From the NCBI GenBank assembly GCA_027574665.1, contig CM050654.1, forward strand, positions 25,377,722 to 25,441,721: a stretch of DNA of 64,000 bases, in the 5' to 3' direction. Source of the DNA: Rhynochetos jubatus (lineage: Eukaryota; Chordata; Aves; Eurypygiformes; Rhynochetidae). Positions 1 through 13,632 of the stretch are shown in pieces (the first letter of the stretch is position 1; every line of letters begins with the position of its first letter). The notes under the pieces are model-generated. The model was not told the DNA's origin and did no database searches. It saw nothing but the letters and a program-made list of their open reading frames with translations. The translations under genes and the position numbers were made by a program.

Positions 1-690
1 TAATTCAGGCATCAAACCGGTGAATATACTGAGGAGTAGGTTAATGGCCTTGAACTGGCAGTAAACCTAAGCCAGTGAAGGGTGTGAAATAATACACATA
101 TTGTTTTCTCAAGTGTCCTAGGAAGGTGATAAACTGCTAACTTATTTTATGGAAGATGGAGTTTTTTGTATTTCTTCTGTTTTAATTACCAACTAACATT
201 AGTCTGCTCTGAACGTATTGCATGAGTCATTGTGAGGTGACTCCTCTGAGAAAAAGGATTATTTCTTGGCATCCCAAAGATGTCTTTCACCCTTCAAACC
301 CTTTTTGAAATTTAAATATTTAGCATTTAGCAAACTTGATCCATTGTGTTGCTCTGAACCACAAAGCTTATTTGACAATGGAGAGGCCCATCCCTTCAGT
401 AAAAGTACAGCCTCTTGATTAATGTCACAGCTTCACTTAGGTCTTGCTTAAGCTTCAGCCTGAACCAGCCGCTATCATTCCAGCCTAGGTAGTACTAATA
501 TAATGGTATTTATTTAACGTAATTTCTTTTGCTGGGGAAATGTCAGTCTCATGTTGTTGACAATGAAGTTGTTTCATGTCTTCACCATTCCTAGTGGCTA
601 ATCTAGAAATGTAGAGAAAGGAAGAGATAAAGGGAGGGATGAGAAAGGATGGCCATACACTTTGGAGGCCTCTGCAGGTTGAAGGCAGTT
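1..690. other. Non-coding stretch, nothing recognised
   Basis: AT-rich unique-looking sequence. One 74-codon minus-strand frame (485-709) runs into the CR1 tail and has no recognisable domain, so I treat it as chance. No repeat, promoter or RNA gene is visible. Confidence 0.6.
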
Positions 691-960
691 CAGAGTCACA
701 CAGATTCACAGAGTGGTAGGGGTTGGAAGAGACTTCTAGAGATCATCTAGTCCAACCCAGTCCTGACAGAGCAGGATCACCTAGAGTAGATCACACAGGA
801 ACAAGTCCAGGCAGCTTTTGAAAGTCTCCAGGGAAGGAGACTCCACCACCTCTCTGGGCAGCCTGTTCCAGTGCTCTGTCACTCTCACAGTGAAGAAGTG
901 TTTCCTCACGTTCAGGCTGAACCTTCTGATTTCCAGTTTATGGCCATTGCCCCTAGTTGT
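691..960 (-). mobile_element. CR1 LINE, 3'-end fragment, minus strand
   Basis: Read on the plus strand this is the reverse complement of a CR1 (chicken repeat 1) 3' end. It opens with degenerate ATTCACAGA-type units at 691-715, then the hallmark stretch ggttggaagagacttctag at 721-740, the block atcatctagtccaaccc, the block tccaccacctctctgggcag and the cagcctgttccagtgctctg block. On the element's own strand the tail units read ATTCTGTG, the usual CR1 3' microsatellite in many birds. About 270 bp of 3' UTR and the last coding part survive, so the copy is 5'-truncated as is usual for CR1. Similarity fades near 960; a few more degraded bases may reach about 1,000. The match to the remembered consensus is good, which suggests moderate age. 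Two 66-67 codon plus-strand frames across it (818-1,071) are antisense shadows, not genes. Confidence 0.93.
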
Positions 961-3900
961 TATAATGCTACATGGTTCACTTATGCTCTTGGCATCAACA
1001 AAACCATTTCAGGTATATTAAAGTCAGCACAGAAGGCAGTATTGATACTGAGATTTACTTTCCAGTTTTAAAGCCTGAGTACTCCTACTGGGAATTTCTT
1101 TCCTGAGTCCTGATCCACCACCTTCAGAAGTCTATGTAAGATATATTCAAGTATCTTAATTAGTTTGTGCTATATTTTATTTATTTGGATGTTGAACGAC
1201 TTCAAGAATAAAAGAAACAAGCTGATACTGTAAAACTCTTTGAGGACTTCAAATTATTTCATATAGTTACAAGGTTATTTATTTTGGATGTCTGTTACTG
1301 CCAAATTAGAAAGTAAATTACATCTGATTATACATACCAATAATATTCCATTTGTACTGAAGAAATTTGTCATCAGTCTATATTGGTAATAATTAGTTTT
1401 CACTATGTTTGTTTTGAATTTTCTACTGTAGCCGAGTGGGAAATGGAGACAAAAGAGAAAATACTATCTAACTGCTCCTCATGAAAGACAGCCAAACAGA
1501 AAAGGGATCTTTAAATTTTTGAGGTTGTAGCTGCAGTGAAAGCTAGAGAGTTGAAGTCGGGTTCTATTACTCCACCTCCAAATTTCTAAAAGTAAAGAGT
1601 TTGGAAGCCTGTGTAAATTTTTTTTTTATGTTGGTGCAATAACATGAGGTGTGAGGAAATATGTTTGCCCTGAAGCATGCCTTAGAACTGATGGAGTGCC
1701 TGGTGTGGAGCAGGACTAAGATAGAGTCAAATTGAAACTTATCATGTTCTTAATTATATTTTGATATCTCAAACTCTGGAACGTAAACAAATGTGAGTTG
1801 TTATTATTCCTGTGGTTAACCATGGCTTTCTCTGCCATGGGAAAGATGCAGCACTTATTGTCTGTAGTAGGGTCATTGTTATTTTTTACTCTGGATTTTT
1901 TATAAGAACATTTTGAATCTCAAAATAAAGAAATAAATTTGTAGGAATCACCCTAAATCTGGTATGGAAAAAAAGTTGCACCCTTGCCAGTCACCATTAG
2001 TAGGGACAGATTTTGATGGGTCTTCATAGAATAGCTCCTACAAATCATTTGGCATCAGATCCTCTTTATCAGACATTGCCGAACAACTCAAGAGCCCAGT
2101 GAGCTTTAAATTAGTGTGCTTATGCTATTTATTATTGTCATGCGCTAATTCATTACATATCTTCCACCTACCCTTAACTGGTGCTTAGATGATAAACTAA
2201 AGTTGTTTAAACTGTGTTTATGTCAGATGAGAGGGGAATAAGATGAAGGAAAAAAAAGAAAGGAGAAGATGAGTAAGACAGGGTACAAGACTGCTTCCTT
2301 GATGAAAATGCTTTATCAATTAGATCCATACAATGTCTGATTCTCTACCATCTTCTGCTCTTCACTGAATCACCTATTTGCTCGTTACATACCATTCTTG
2401 GTGCTTTTGCTTCCCCATCTACTTTCCTCTGTGGTGGTGGCAATGCTCTAGCAGATTGACAGTCTCTAAGTTCCAGTTATATCCTATTTTAGGGAAATTC
2501 TTGAAGTACTGTGGAAGAGAGAGGATTCAATAAAAAGCAAACATTAACTGCTAGATACAGCCCCTCAGACACTGTTTGTTCCGTAGATACATTTTCATAA
2601 GAAAAGGAACTACAGTACAGTAATTCCACCAAGAATGGAAGCCTCACGATCAATGAGCTATGCGGAGAATTTTTTCCGTTAGTTGCTTATTCCTGTATTA
2701 GTTTGCATGTCAACTTTTTCCTTTTCCTTCTGTTACAGGACCTTGAAGAATCAAATCTTTTATACATTTTATTTAAACATTGTAAAAATATTCCATTTGC
2801 AATTTAAATTGATTACATTTCAAAGCAGAGAATAAAAGGAAATAATGATGACAGAAAGACTCGTTTAAAAAAAAATGCTGCAAACGTGGTGATGCATTAT
2901 TCAAGGACAAACATTGTCTTTATCCAGTGCAAGAATCTGTTAAGTTCCAGAATACTGTCAAATTATTGCAGCGACGTGTTGCAGTTCTAGTACAATCTCA
3001 CCTCTTTTTGCTGCATTTGCTTTTGCCTCCTTAATCTCTTTCTTTATTCATTAACATAGAAATGAAGTCTCTTGTGGACTTAGCATAAACCTCCTCTTAT
3101 TTTCAGGCCACTTGCCAACACTTTCTAAGCACTTAAGTGAATCTTGTACAGGAAACGCAAAAATGAAACTCGTCCAGAGTAGGACTGATGATAAGAATTT
3201 TGATCCTTCTAGATTCCTCCACTCTAGGTTACGGTGAACACAAAAATAATGTTTCAGAAGCATAACTAACAAGGACATTTGGAAGCAGATGTTGCAGTAA
3301 AGAGGTGTTATTTTCTGGGCCTGCTAATGATGACATTTGTTCGAAAGCCAAGAGGTATGACAATGGAGTCATCATTTTTACCAGGATGGAAGGAAACCCA
3401 GCTCCAGTAGACTTAAAGGCACAGTAACATGACTGTCACAATCACCTGTGACTGTTGGCTTATCTGTTAACAAATTGATGGTACAATACAACGCCTCATG
3501 CCATTTCAGGCAAGGCTTCAGCATTCACTCTTTTCCTATAAAATTCAGAGTAATTGGCTTTTATGTAGAGAACTGAGTGGAGAGGGAGTAACGCCTCCCC
3601 ACACACTTACTGAAAACCTCTCCTGTGGGGTTTATATGGCCCATAGAAAATGAACACAAAATTCCACTTAGTTATCATTATGCATCATATAAGCAATATC
3701 CTCTAGGTCTTGATCACACATTACGCTAATCCTTTCCTCAAAGGATAACCTAGAAATGGATGTGTATCTACACTCATGGTGAGTGAAGATAAATTACAGA
3801 TGGCAAAGCACTGTATTTTCTAGAGTACAAATGCGTGTATTATTTGTTATTTTGTGCTTACTTCAATTGCTTTAATAATAACTGTTTCTAACTACTTTGC

Positions 3901-6900
3901 ACTTCAGAATATACAATCTGTATGAGTTTTAAAAGCATGTATTTTTGCTCCTGTTCCTTTCAAAGCAAAAAGTTACGGTAAGCCAGTTTTGCATTATTAC
4001 ATCCTCTCAAGGGACTCAAGAAAAAAGTCTGCGAAACATTGCACTAAATCAGCAGTCAATGAGGCCACTCACAGTACATAAACGTAACTGTGTTCATAAG
4101 TCTTTTCTGGGTCAGGGAGGAAGAATGTATTCACTTGCCAGTACTGCCTTAAAGACAACTTAACAAACAAAAGAATCAAGCACAACAAGAAAAGCATCAT
4201 TCTTATGAAGACACTTGACATTCCCTGAAGCATCCACACCCAAAAAATCAGTCCACACTTGAGAAGCAGACTAAACTAAAAGCCGTTTAAATACGTTCTA
4301 ATAGGAGAAGTTCAAATATTTGCAAATATTAAGCAATTGTTCTATTCATCCAGTTGCATTGAACTTGAATATGCAAAGGTCTCTCAGTATCACTGAGAAA
4401 ACTGAAAACCTGATAAGCTCTGAAACTCACTGTGTTCGCTGAAAATGTACATTCAGTAGGTCTGTAGTAATTCTAAAGATGTTGTTGTCTTTAAGGTTCC
4501 GCAGGCTTTGTACACAGTGTAATTAACCCCCAGCTGAGAACAACCTCTGTTGTTCATTCAATACATGAATTCTTTCAGTACAGCTAACATACCAAGTGGA
4601 TTGTGTTGAGTGTTAGTATATTGTTACTAAATACTTTTGTTATCTACAGGTTTTTCTACTGCAGGGCATACTAATTGGAAAAAAAATCTATGCACCAACG
4701 CTGCCAAGTTACATGTTAAAGTATTAAAGATATATAAAAACATTGATTTGTAATGGAAATACTGAATCTAAAGAAAGAGGCTTGAATGACTGCTCCTCTT
4801 TGTCATTTAAAAAGCAACTACATCTACAAAACCCCATCTGTTTTGGTAGAGCATTCTGTACATTCATAGTGTTCAACTTGACCACTAAACATATAGCTGT
4901 TTTCACCATTGATCTTAGGCTGTATGTTCATGTAATGCTTAGAATACTTTTTTCTGATTGTCTTTAATACTTATTCTTGTGATACTGGGAGATACATGAA
5001 AGAACTGGAAATCAGATCTCTTGAGTTCTCTTTTCCATTCTTCAGCTTACTTAAGTGGCTTCTCTGGGGATGACTATTTAGCCACCTGTTTTGCAGATGA
5101 CTGATGGCATGAGGTTTAGAAAGGGTCTGAAAACTGCTGTGCATGGCTTGCATGTTAGCTACAGCATTTTAAATGCAAAATACCTACACTAATTATTGGG
5201 AAACATTGTGTTTTATATACTCTGTGTCATTAAAATGCTGCTTCGCTTTCTGTTGTGGAAATGTTGTGTACAATCCATTGGAATGAATATAGGTGATATT
5301 TTCGTATTTCACCTCTGTGGGGATTTGTTTGACGGTCTCTTTTGTATCCAGATTATGGATATTGATTAATTCCTTCCAATTGCCTGCCAATTATCTGTGA
5401 CACAGGAATTCATGTTTATAGAAAAATGGTGAGGAAAAGTCCATCTGAGTGACATGTTCAGGACACAGTTGTGTTCTAAGTTCATCTTTAAAATTCTGCT
5501 CTCATGGCTATCTATGGCCTGCAGCCGTGCCTATAGAGCCAAATCCTCATTCCCATGCCTGCCTCTCTGGGGTATGTTGGCAAGCATAAACAAACAGGAT
5601 ATACTTGAATAACATTTGAAAAACATCCTTGCAACATTTATACATGCATTGTTGGAGATGCTAGTGGCTTCAAAGCTGTTCCTACGTAGTTTTGTATGTA
5701 AAACTACATCTCTCCCTATAGTATTCCAACATTTACTGTCTTGAATTGAGATAAAACAAGGTAAGTATTTTTAATTTTTTTCTCTTGGAGGTTGGAATAT
5801 TCTACTAATCTTCCTTCAAGTGGAAGAGAAAAAGAAATTTAAGATCTCCTAGTTAATATCTATAATTAATAAAAAAGTGAATGAATGCTGTTTAAAATTG
5901 TAGATGAATACAGTCACGTATTAGTAAGTTTTCTGCTACTTGCTGATATGATACTACTTTCTGCTAATGCTGATAAGAACTATTCATTTCACTGGTGGGC
6001 AATGACTGCATAATTTAGTAAGAATGCATAAATACCTAAATTAATTTTAAAGCTGTAGAGGTGTGCATAAGCAGTTCACCTGGGCAGCAGGAGAGATAGC
6101 ACTGTGAGTGCTTCTCTGACAAAATACAAATAGTAGTTAATCTATTTGCAAAACTGAATTTACCAGAGGAAGAAACAGCTACTTGGGCTATAATCACAGC
6201 TTGTTTAGGGAAAAGTAAACTAACTGATCATTACTCTTGGGAAATGCTTTAGTGGAAACAAGAGAGTCTTAATTTGATCCTTCAAGAGTCATTTGGTTAT
6301 TAGTTACCACAAGGGCTATCCCAAAACATAGTATTTATCATTAGGTTATACACCAGAGCTTCCAGACACTTAATGCCTGGGGTGGGAATGTAATTCAGAT
6401 CATTTCACTTCAAAAGCAAAGGCCATTTACCCACTTGAACAAAAGGAGGATGGTTATTAGGGGGTAGCAGCACAGATCCAAGGAGACTTGGCCAGGCGTT
6501 AGAACAGCTGAGAACATGACAAATTTTGCTCAAACCGCCTGCATTTTCATTCCGTGAGCTGAAAAGAGAGCTTTGTTCACAATTTTTCACCTAAAATTAA
6601 TTTGCAAGTGTTTCTATTAAGAACCAGGAAAGGGTACAACCGTCTCTTAAATTTTGCCATTGAAATTGAATGTTCTTATTTGATATATCAAGTTTAGTCA
6701 ACAGTCTAAATGTTTTGAAAAAGTATTATTTCAGATTTGAGCTAACACTTTTAAGCAGTTGGTTTACACCTTTGAACAATGCACATTCAAGAGATAATGA
6801 GAAGTTCACTCAATTCAATGTCTCTAATTAACAGGTAAATGAGTGTTGTTTAAAATGATAGATAAATGAGAGCACTCAGTTTTATTCTATGAGCAGTGGT

Positions 6901-9900
6901 TGGTGTAATGAGCAAGATTTCTTCTCTTTTTATCAATCAGTATTTTAATAACTTCCAAAGGAAGAGGAAAACATGGAAGCCTCCAACTACTTTTTCACTA
7001 ACTTCCATTTGAGCTGTCTTGAGGACTACAAAATTCTGACAGGAAATTTGTGGCAAAAAAATTTCCACTTTTCTAGCATGTCACTGGAGGTTTTCATTCC
7101 AAATATCAGAAATTGGTGACAGTTATTGATTGAGTTCTGACTTAGCTCATCTTTTGAAAAGATGTTTATGAATATTTTCCAAATCTCTGAAAATAATCTT
7201 CTAACAAGAGGTGCTTCTGGCATCTGTAAAGGACACAGAAAATTAGGCTACATTCCTTATGGGTTTTTTGGTTGCTTGATTCCTTTCCAGAACTATTCCA
7301 CAGGGTGAGATAAAGGAGGCCACACAAAATTGACACAGATTAGAGATTTTAGACCATTGCAAGGACTGTGATCAACTTCTGTGACATTCTGCACATCTTT
7401 TTATCTTCCTCATACATTCTGTTTAAAATGTCTTACAGAATTCTTGCAATTTACGTTAGTGAAAACACATATGTGCTTCAGGAACAATAGCATCGCATCT
7501 CCAGAACTCATTAGGAAGCAAAAAACCATATATTTAAAATAATGTGCAAGTAAAACTTGCATTTAAAACCGTATTGCTACATAATTATCCTGTTTACAGT
7601 CTTTCCTACAGCTTTTCTCACAGAAAAATGTAGATTTGGATTCTAACTGGGATAAAAATGCCAGAAAGCTTTGGCAAGAGGATGGTTGCTGCATACTTAG
7701 GGATATTGCATGGAGAAAGAAATGTGTTTGTAATTAGGGAAACACAGACCAGTTCTGATTACATCTAAGAAAAGCAAAATAGAGTAACTTTCTGAAGGAC
7801 AGACCATGTAAGCTTAAGTGAATAAAATCTCAGCTTACACTAAAGTAGTTAAAGGCAGTACACAGGTTCTCAAAAAGTTGCTTTAGCAAACCAGCTATTT
7901 CAGAGTCGTATATAACCCATTTCTACATTTGTTTTTGAATTAAAACATACATGTAGTTTGTCCTGCAAGGTTCAGAAAGTTTGACTAATTTTCTCTCAAA
8001 ATCTGTAACAGTTACAAAAAGCCACAAAAACTTTCTGCTTGAAAAGAGTGGTAATCTATCTACTGAATTCAGTGAGCACTGAATAGACATAATTGACTAT
8101 ACTGTGTTTTAAAAAGTGTCCAAACACTGATTTCAAGAAAGATTTAAATAGAGGGTAAAGTGCTGCTTTTTCTCAACAGGTTTTTATATCTACCTGACTC
8201 TTGGAATCCAGATACTTGTAAAAAGCCTCACTTTAAGAACATTTTTAAACACTCAGTCTGATTAGTTAGTGTTGTACTGTTTAGTCTTGCATACTTCTAC
8301 TTTGAGCCCAAAAAATCATTCAAGCTAAACTGGTGAACTGGGAGAACGAAAGCAGCTTAGATCTGCTGAACTAATGATGCTACAGAAGTGTCTACATAGG
8401 GATTATCTCTGCAAAATACTAGTTCTGATTGAGCGATGTTGACCAATTCCTTTTTATATCTGACCAGCAACACATTGTGTCGAACTTGAGTCTGCACAGA
8501 AACCTGCATTTTGAGATGGTCTGAGAAATCTAAATCTGCTGAGTGAGTTCCTTGTAGCATTCTCTGCCTTGACATGAGATCATATTTTCGTGGCACACAG
8601 CACTAACAGATGTGGTACTACAGTTTAATTTACTATGAGTAGCCAAGTTTCATCAAAGCACTATTATTCTCAGAAAATGCCTGCAGAATGTTAAGACCTT
8701 GACTTTTCAAAATGTAGTACTCAGGCCTGACCTCTTCCAATGCCTGATTTTTCTAATGATTGTCTTACCATTAAGAACTCCAGGTCCCTAGTCAGAAAGG
8801 TAGTGACCAAAAAGGTTCTGAGTCTATGGTACCTAAGAGCCTCAATTGTTGTCAAATGCACAAATAAATGAAATCGTTCTTTATAAAAAGAATGAGTGAG
8901 CCAAAGGAAAATGAAGTTATTTCAATAAAAAAATTAATTGAGCCAATGTTCTTAAAACAGGCCCATGTCAGCACCTGCAACAACTTTAGACTTCTAAACC
9001 GTGTTCATAAGAAAAACAAATCCCATCATCTTTATATAAATGCAGAAGAATCTTTCCAGAGCAAATCGCAGCAGAAGTGGAAAGGGAGCAACTCTTAAAT
9101 AGTCATCCAACACAGATGTTTGCTTTGCATGTTTGTTGAAATCAAACAGGTAGTACTTCTGTCCCTGGAACAAACCATGCCTAAAAGGTCTTCAAACACC
9201 TTCTATTCCTATCTTCTTCAGAACCACAGTGTATTCAACAGCAAACCTGAAGGGACACACCAACCCTAGATATTAAATCCCCAAACACTGCGTGCATCCT
9301 TGTGTGAACTTCACCTGTGTAACCCATTCTTGCTACAAATTAAGGACTTGTACATTGACGTCAGGTATCAAACCCGCAATCATGTTTGCTAAGCATAGGG
9401 AACGTTATCTTCAGTTGGAAAATTTGTCATGACCCTCTTGAAGAACGTCATGGTATGTAAGCATATAATTTAATGAAAAAAGTATTATGCCTGAGGAATA
9501 TTTCTTTAAAACATTCTCCTAGCATTTCCCTCTTGCATGATATATGCTTATTTCTCATTGCAAGTCTATCCAGCATTGCTGGGTATAGAGTGCTCCCAGT
9601 TCTCCACCTAGAAAGGAGAATCAAGGATGTAAGCACAGTCCTCATGCTGCTGTTCCCACTGCTAAAAACCAGACAAACTTTTGGTATGTTGGGACTATTG
9701 TAGTTTAAACTCTGTGTTTACCTAATCTTTTTGTACTTGCTGTGATCATAACTTATCTTTGGAAAAACATCTTGGTTTTAGTTTTTTCGAGGGTTAACTG
9801 TATAATATATGGTATACTTTACTGGTATTTTTCTCATTCTGTAGTAACCCTAATGCTAGTTGGTGGAATTCTCACTATGTGATATAAAGATCAATTGGTA

Positions 9901-11599
9901 TAAAGATACTTTCCAAAAGCTGTGATTACTTTAAAGGATATACTGTAAGGTATTTGTCTGGAAGCAATTAAAAGCTAATATAAACTCACCCTTTTTTAAA
10001 ATCATCAGTCATTCTCATTTCTTTCTCTCTGTGTTTTTCTTCTGTTTTAATTTTTTGAATCTTAAAGGTTGATAATGGCTTTTGACTTTTCCTCTTTCTT
10101 GTTCCTACATAGATCAGATCTTTCAGATCTTTCAGGGTTTACAAGCAATGTTCTGACATACATTCAAAATTTCTTTACACTGCAGTCTTCCTATTTTCCT
10201 TTTGTTCTTGATTCAAGTACAGTTAGGTTCACTTTATTTATTTCCAATAAACTTAAAAATAACTTCTTGTGTGTGTAGTTAGTATGTCTTTTTATCTTTT
10301 TCCTTCTCCCTTAGATCTTCACAAACTAAAATGATGCTCAGTTTACTGAGATCTGAGTTGACACAGGTCCAGATTTTAATCTCAGGTGGGCAAAGAAAAG
10401 TGTCATTTAAATTAAAATCAACCTACTGTTCCATGATGAGGATGTTCTGATTCTCAAATGCATATATTGAGAACCGTTGACATAATGGCTAAAATTCACA
10501 ATCTTTTTTCAAAAGATTGAATCTCTTCATTACATGCTATTCCATTTTTTCTTAGTTCTTTTTAATAGGGTAAATGGATACATGCATAAAAGCAAAGTAC
10601 AGCCAGTTATGGCTATTGCTATTTATTCAGAAAAAAGTATACTCACCACTGCCTTTAACAGACCTTTGCCTGAACAAAAGACAAAAAAATAAAATCCTTT
10701 TTATTACAACTTGTAAAATCTTGGAGTCTAGTCCTTAAATCTTTTCTCAATTGCATGAATAAGTACTGAGAATTTAAATTGTATCAAACTGAAGGATGCT
10801 GCAGAAATGTGTTCTTTCCTGTTTCTTTAGTGCTATGAAACAAATGAAAACACTGCCTCGGTATCTCTTTCTAACAGTCTTTAGTGCCTGATTACATGTT
10901 TGTGTGGTTCGATAGCAGTTCTGTAGAAGCAAGCTCAGTGCTCAGAAATTCACTGCAGTGCAAGACAGAATCATGTCGTGGTGAACTGCTGCTACATTCT
11001 GCTTATATGTGAAAAGGCATGGAGCAGTGTGTGCTGAAGCACCACCTCTTAGATAAATACGAGATTTATTTTCCCTAAGAATTTCTTAATTTGGAAATAT
11101 TCTATAAACAAAACCAAATCTGGTGTGTGAGCTTTTCACAGTATTTTCTTCCCTTTGGATATGATTATTTGCATTATTTTTAATAACAACTTTTCTAAGT
11201 TCTGTGCAGTCGGTTTTTGCAGTGGTCAGTATGCTTACCAGGAATGACCTACTGCTTACAAGATTACAATCTACTATATAGACCAACGAAGGCAAATACA
11301 TTCTAACTTGGAAATTTCAAGAAAAGCTGTACGGTTTTACTGGTTTATGACCTTCATTATGGCCATAGAATCGAAAAATCTTTCTAAACTCCTACCCATC
11401 TGCTCTGAGTAAAGCAAATGTTTGTGTTGCTGCTCTCCATAATCCCCTTTTCCTTTCTCCCACATCTGCTACTGACCAGGCCTTTTCTTGATTGTTACGG
11501 AGTGCTTAGTTTGAAAAGACACAACAACTTTAAAATGGGAAGATGTCATCGTTGCTAAAACGTTTTACTCAGACTCAAACTCAAGGTTCACAAGTCTTC
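961..11599. other. Long non-coding stretch
   Basis: More than 10 kb of AT-rich DNA with no gene, RNA gene or clear repeat that I can recognise. The open frames here are 60-79 codons on both strands, lack domains and lack convincing codon bias. Small items only: a T10 run at 1,618-1,627; an inverted repeat ccatggc/gccatgg at 1,820-1,840 with a 7-base loop; a weak 31-bp similarity between 5,880-5,910 and 6,838-6,868; and a period-9 duplication of cagatcttt at 10,115-10,135. It could be intergenic DNA or intron. Confidence 0.55.
5880..6868. repeat. Possible short dispersed direct repeat (two copies)
   Basis: The 31 bases at 5,880-5,910 and those at 6,838-6,868 align at 25 of 31 positions around the shared core tgtttaaaat, and both are preceded by taattaa. 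The similarity does not clearly continue on either side. This could be two scraps of one old repeat or coincidence in AT-rich sequence; I lean slightly to coincidence. Confidence 0.25.
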
Positions 11600-11700
11600 A
11601 GATTTCCTCAGTGATTTTGGGCAGCTGACTGAATCCCTCCACACTTTGGTCTCCTATATGTAAAAGGGAATAATAGTGTTTATTTTTTAGGAGAAAAATA
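11600..11700 (+). mobile_element. MIR-like SINE (CORE-SINE) remnant
   Basis: The stretch from 11,610 on follows the MIR core and 3' region: gtgattttgggcagctgact corresponds to MIR gtgaccttgggcaagt-act, followed by a degraded copy of the 'cctctctgtgcctcagtttcctc' block, then atgtaaaagggaataatagt matching the MIR 'ctgtaaaatgggaataata' block. The order and spacing agree, so chance is unlikely. The tRNA-derived head is not visible. The tail may run on weakly to about 11,800. MIR-type elements are extinct and very old in amniotes, in line with the heavy divergence. Confidence 0.7.
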
Positions 11701-12261
11701 ATGTTGCTTTTTCTGATTTGAAGAATTTGTTTGTTGCATAATATGAGGAAATAATATTAGCTCTTGAGGCTTCCACACACTGTGTAAAATGAAAATATTT
11801 TAAAAAGTAAGGATATTATCTCAAAATGCTTTAAAATGAAATTGCTACCTTTGGATTTTGAGTGTGTTGGACCTTCTGCAGATTCAGTGTTTGTGGACAG
11901 TGAAATAGTAAAGTAGTTGGATAAAAATACTAAAGCTTTTCTGCGCTTCTGTTGAACACTAGTAAGCTCTATGTGTTATACTCTGTAAGTGCTAAACATT
12001 GGAGCTCTTCTTACTGCAATGTTCATTTGGAAGGCCAAATATCTGGAGAGAAAGCTTATTAAGGCTTGCCCATGTACGGAAGCTTCTATTGGTTTAATTA
12101 TATAAATCAGATTTATGTGACATGTATAAACATTGCACTGTACTCTGTCTTGGCAGGCAGATATTAGTCAATTTGCTTCCAAGATTTCAGGTTGCTCAGC
12201 GTCACATATTGCATACCCCAAATACAATGGAAAAAACAAAGGCAAAAAAATTGCAACCCTC

Positions 12262-12345
12262 CCCCCTGCCCTGGCGGTCCAGGGTACTGAACCCAGGCAT
12301 ACTTGGCTTTAGGATTTCTGGGATTTTCTTAGCACTTCACCAAGG
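12262..12345 (-). mobile_element. tRNA-derived SINE head, MIR-like, minus strand
   Basis: The minus strand reads agccaagtatgcctgggttc then agtaccctggaccgcca, closely paralleling the MIR head 'ggagccagactgcctgggttcgaatcccggctctgcca'. GGTTCAGTACC (plus-strand 12,283-12,293) is a near match to the RNA polymerase III B box GGTTCRANNCC. Upstream on the same strand, ggtgaagtgctaagaaaa resembles the degenerate A-box part. The core and 3' half are absent or unrecognisable. It is not a functional tRNA gene: no cloverleaf with an anticodon arm can be drawn with confidence. A chance B-box match is the main alternative. Confidence 0.5.
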
Positions 12346-13570
12346 GGAGCAGCCTTAAAAGTTGATTCAGAGGAGAGCTTGTCAGCCTAAACCAGCATGT
12401 GCAGAAGTCATCTTAGCTTGTACACACACGTTTTTGAAGCAAATCTTACACTGCACCTTCTAATGAAGGAGAAAGCCACAGATCCCTTGAATTAGTTGCT
12501 CCTACTTTCAAAGGAGTTTAAACAGCAGAATAGACATTCAGTGAGTTGTTTAGAGATAAGTTACACTGTGGAGATACTGCTTGTTGCAGAAGACAGGAGG
12601 ACACACAGGTCACTTGATTTCCGGAGGCCTGAACAGTTGTGTTGATAACAAACGTGCCGTTCTAGGATCGCATACAAATACAGGATGACCAGAACTGGCT
12701 GCAGAGTTTCTACATGAAACCATGTGAAATACTTATTCTGTCTTCCATTTCAGAGCAAACTTTCAGAAGAACCAGTACCAGTGTCAAAGGGGGGAAATTG
12801 CACTTAGTCTCTGGCTGCCTCAGACACTGTTGTTGCGTTGCAAGCCAGCTTGGTTTCAGCAAGTCAACTAGCAGGGTAAGGCAGTGGTAGTAAATGTTTG
12901 TGAACGGACAGCTGGCCAGTGCATACTGTATCTCTAAAAATGTGCTAGAAATAACATCTAATTTGAGGAAAGATTTACAAATGCAGCAGGGTCAAACTGA
13001 ACTGCGCTCGTATTCCCTCCTTCAGGTGGGTGGCCTGTATGACAGCTGTGAAGGGAACATTTGTAGGTGAGCAGCATTGTAGGTGTATGAATGTGGGTTT
13101 CAGTCATATTGGTAGGGTGGAAGACAACAGCAGGAGGCTGAGGAAATCTCGTGGTACCAACAAGGGCAAGCAAATTCGTTGTTTTCTCCCAGTAGCACAG
13201 TATGCAGTGTCTTACTGCCTGTGACTGTACGAATGGCATGTGAGAGGAATGTATCTGGGAGCTTCCTGTTCCTGTCAAAAAGACATAGTTCCTGAACAGG
13301 CTGCAGAATGTGCAGAATTGGTAGTTCTAAGGGTCAAATACTTGTGTTTGCAAATAAAAAGTAGCTCATAAGCTGAATGAAAGTCTTGATACAGGCATTG
13401 CCTTAATATCACAATGTCATATTACCATGTTACATATTCCCTAGCTGCAGCTTGTTGCCTTTCTTTGCACCCACTGCAGTTAATTGTACTTGAAAATAGA
13501 AATATCAGAGTGTATATACAGCAATGTGAAATGTGATGGCTTTTATTTACTGTAGACAATTGTTTTGATT
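12346..13570. other. Non-coding stretch
   Basis: No repeat or gene recognised. A 106-codon minus-strand frame at 12,958-13,278 overlaps a 64-codon plus-strand frame at 13,030-13,224. Neither shows a domain, signal peptide or family resemblance, so both are most likely chance. Confidence 0.5.
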
Positions 13571-13574
13571 TTAA

Positions 13575-13632
13575 GATTTATTTATCCCCATTCAAGCGAC
13601 ATACTGAAATACAGAAAGCTGAAAAAGCTGTT
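13575..13632 (-). mobile_element. Possible MIR-like fragment, minus strand
   Basis: The order atccccatt... cgacatactgaaatacagaaagctgaaaaagctg resembles the reverse complement of the MIR 3' block 'ttatccccattttacagatgaggaaactgaggcacagaaaggttaagt'. Only about 55 bases are involved and mismatches are many, so this is tentative. Confidence 0.3.

Noticed and set aside
818-1071. Overlapping plus-strand frames at the first CR1
   Set aside because: They are antisense readings of a truncated CR1 3' end.
12262-12345. Functional tRNA gene
   Set aside because: Only the B-box part is convincing; no full cloverleaf or terminator T-run is present.
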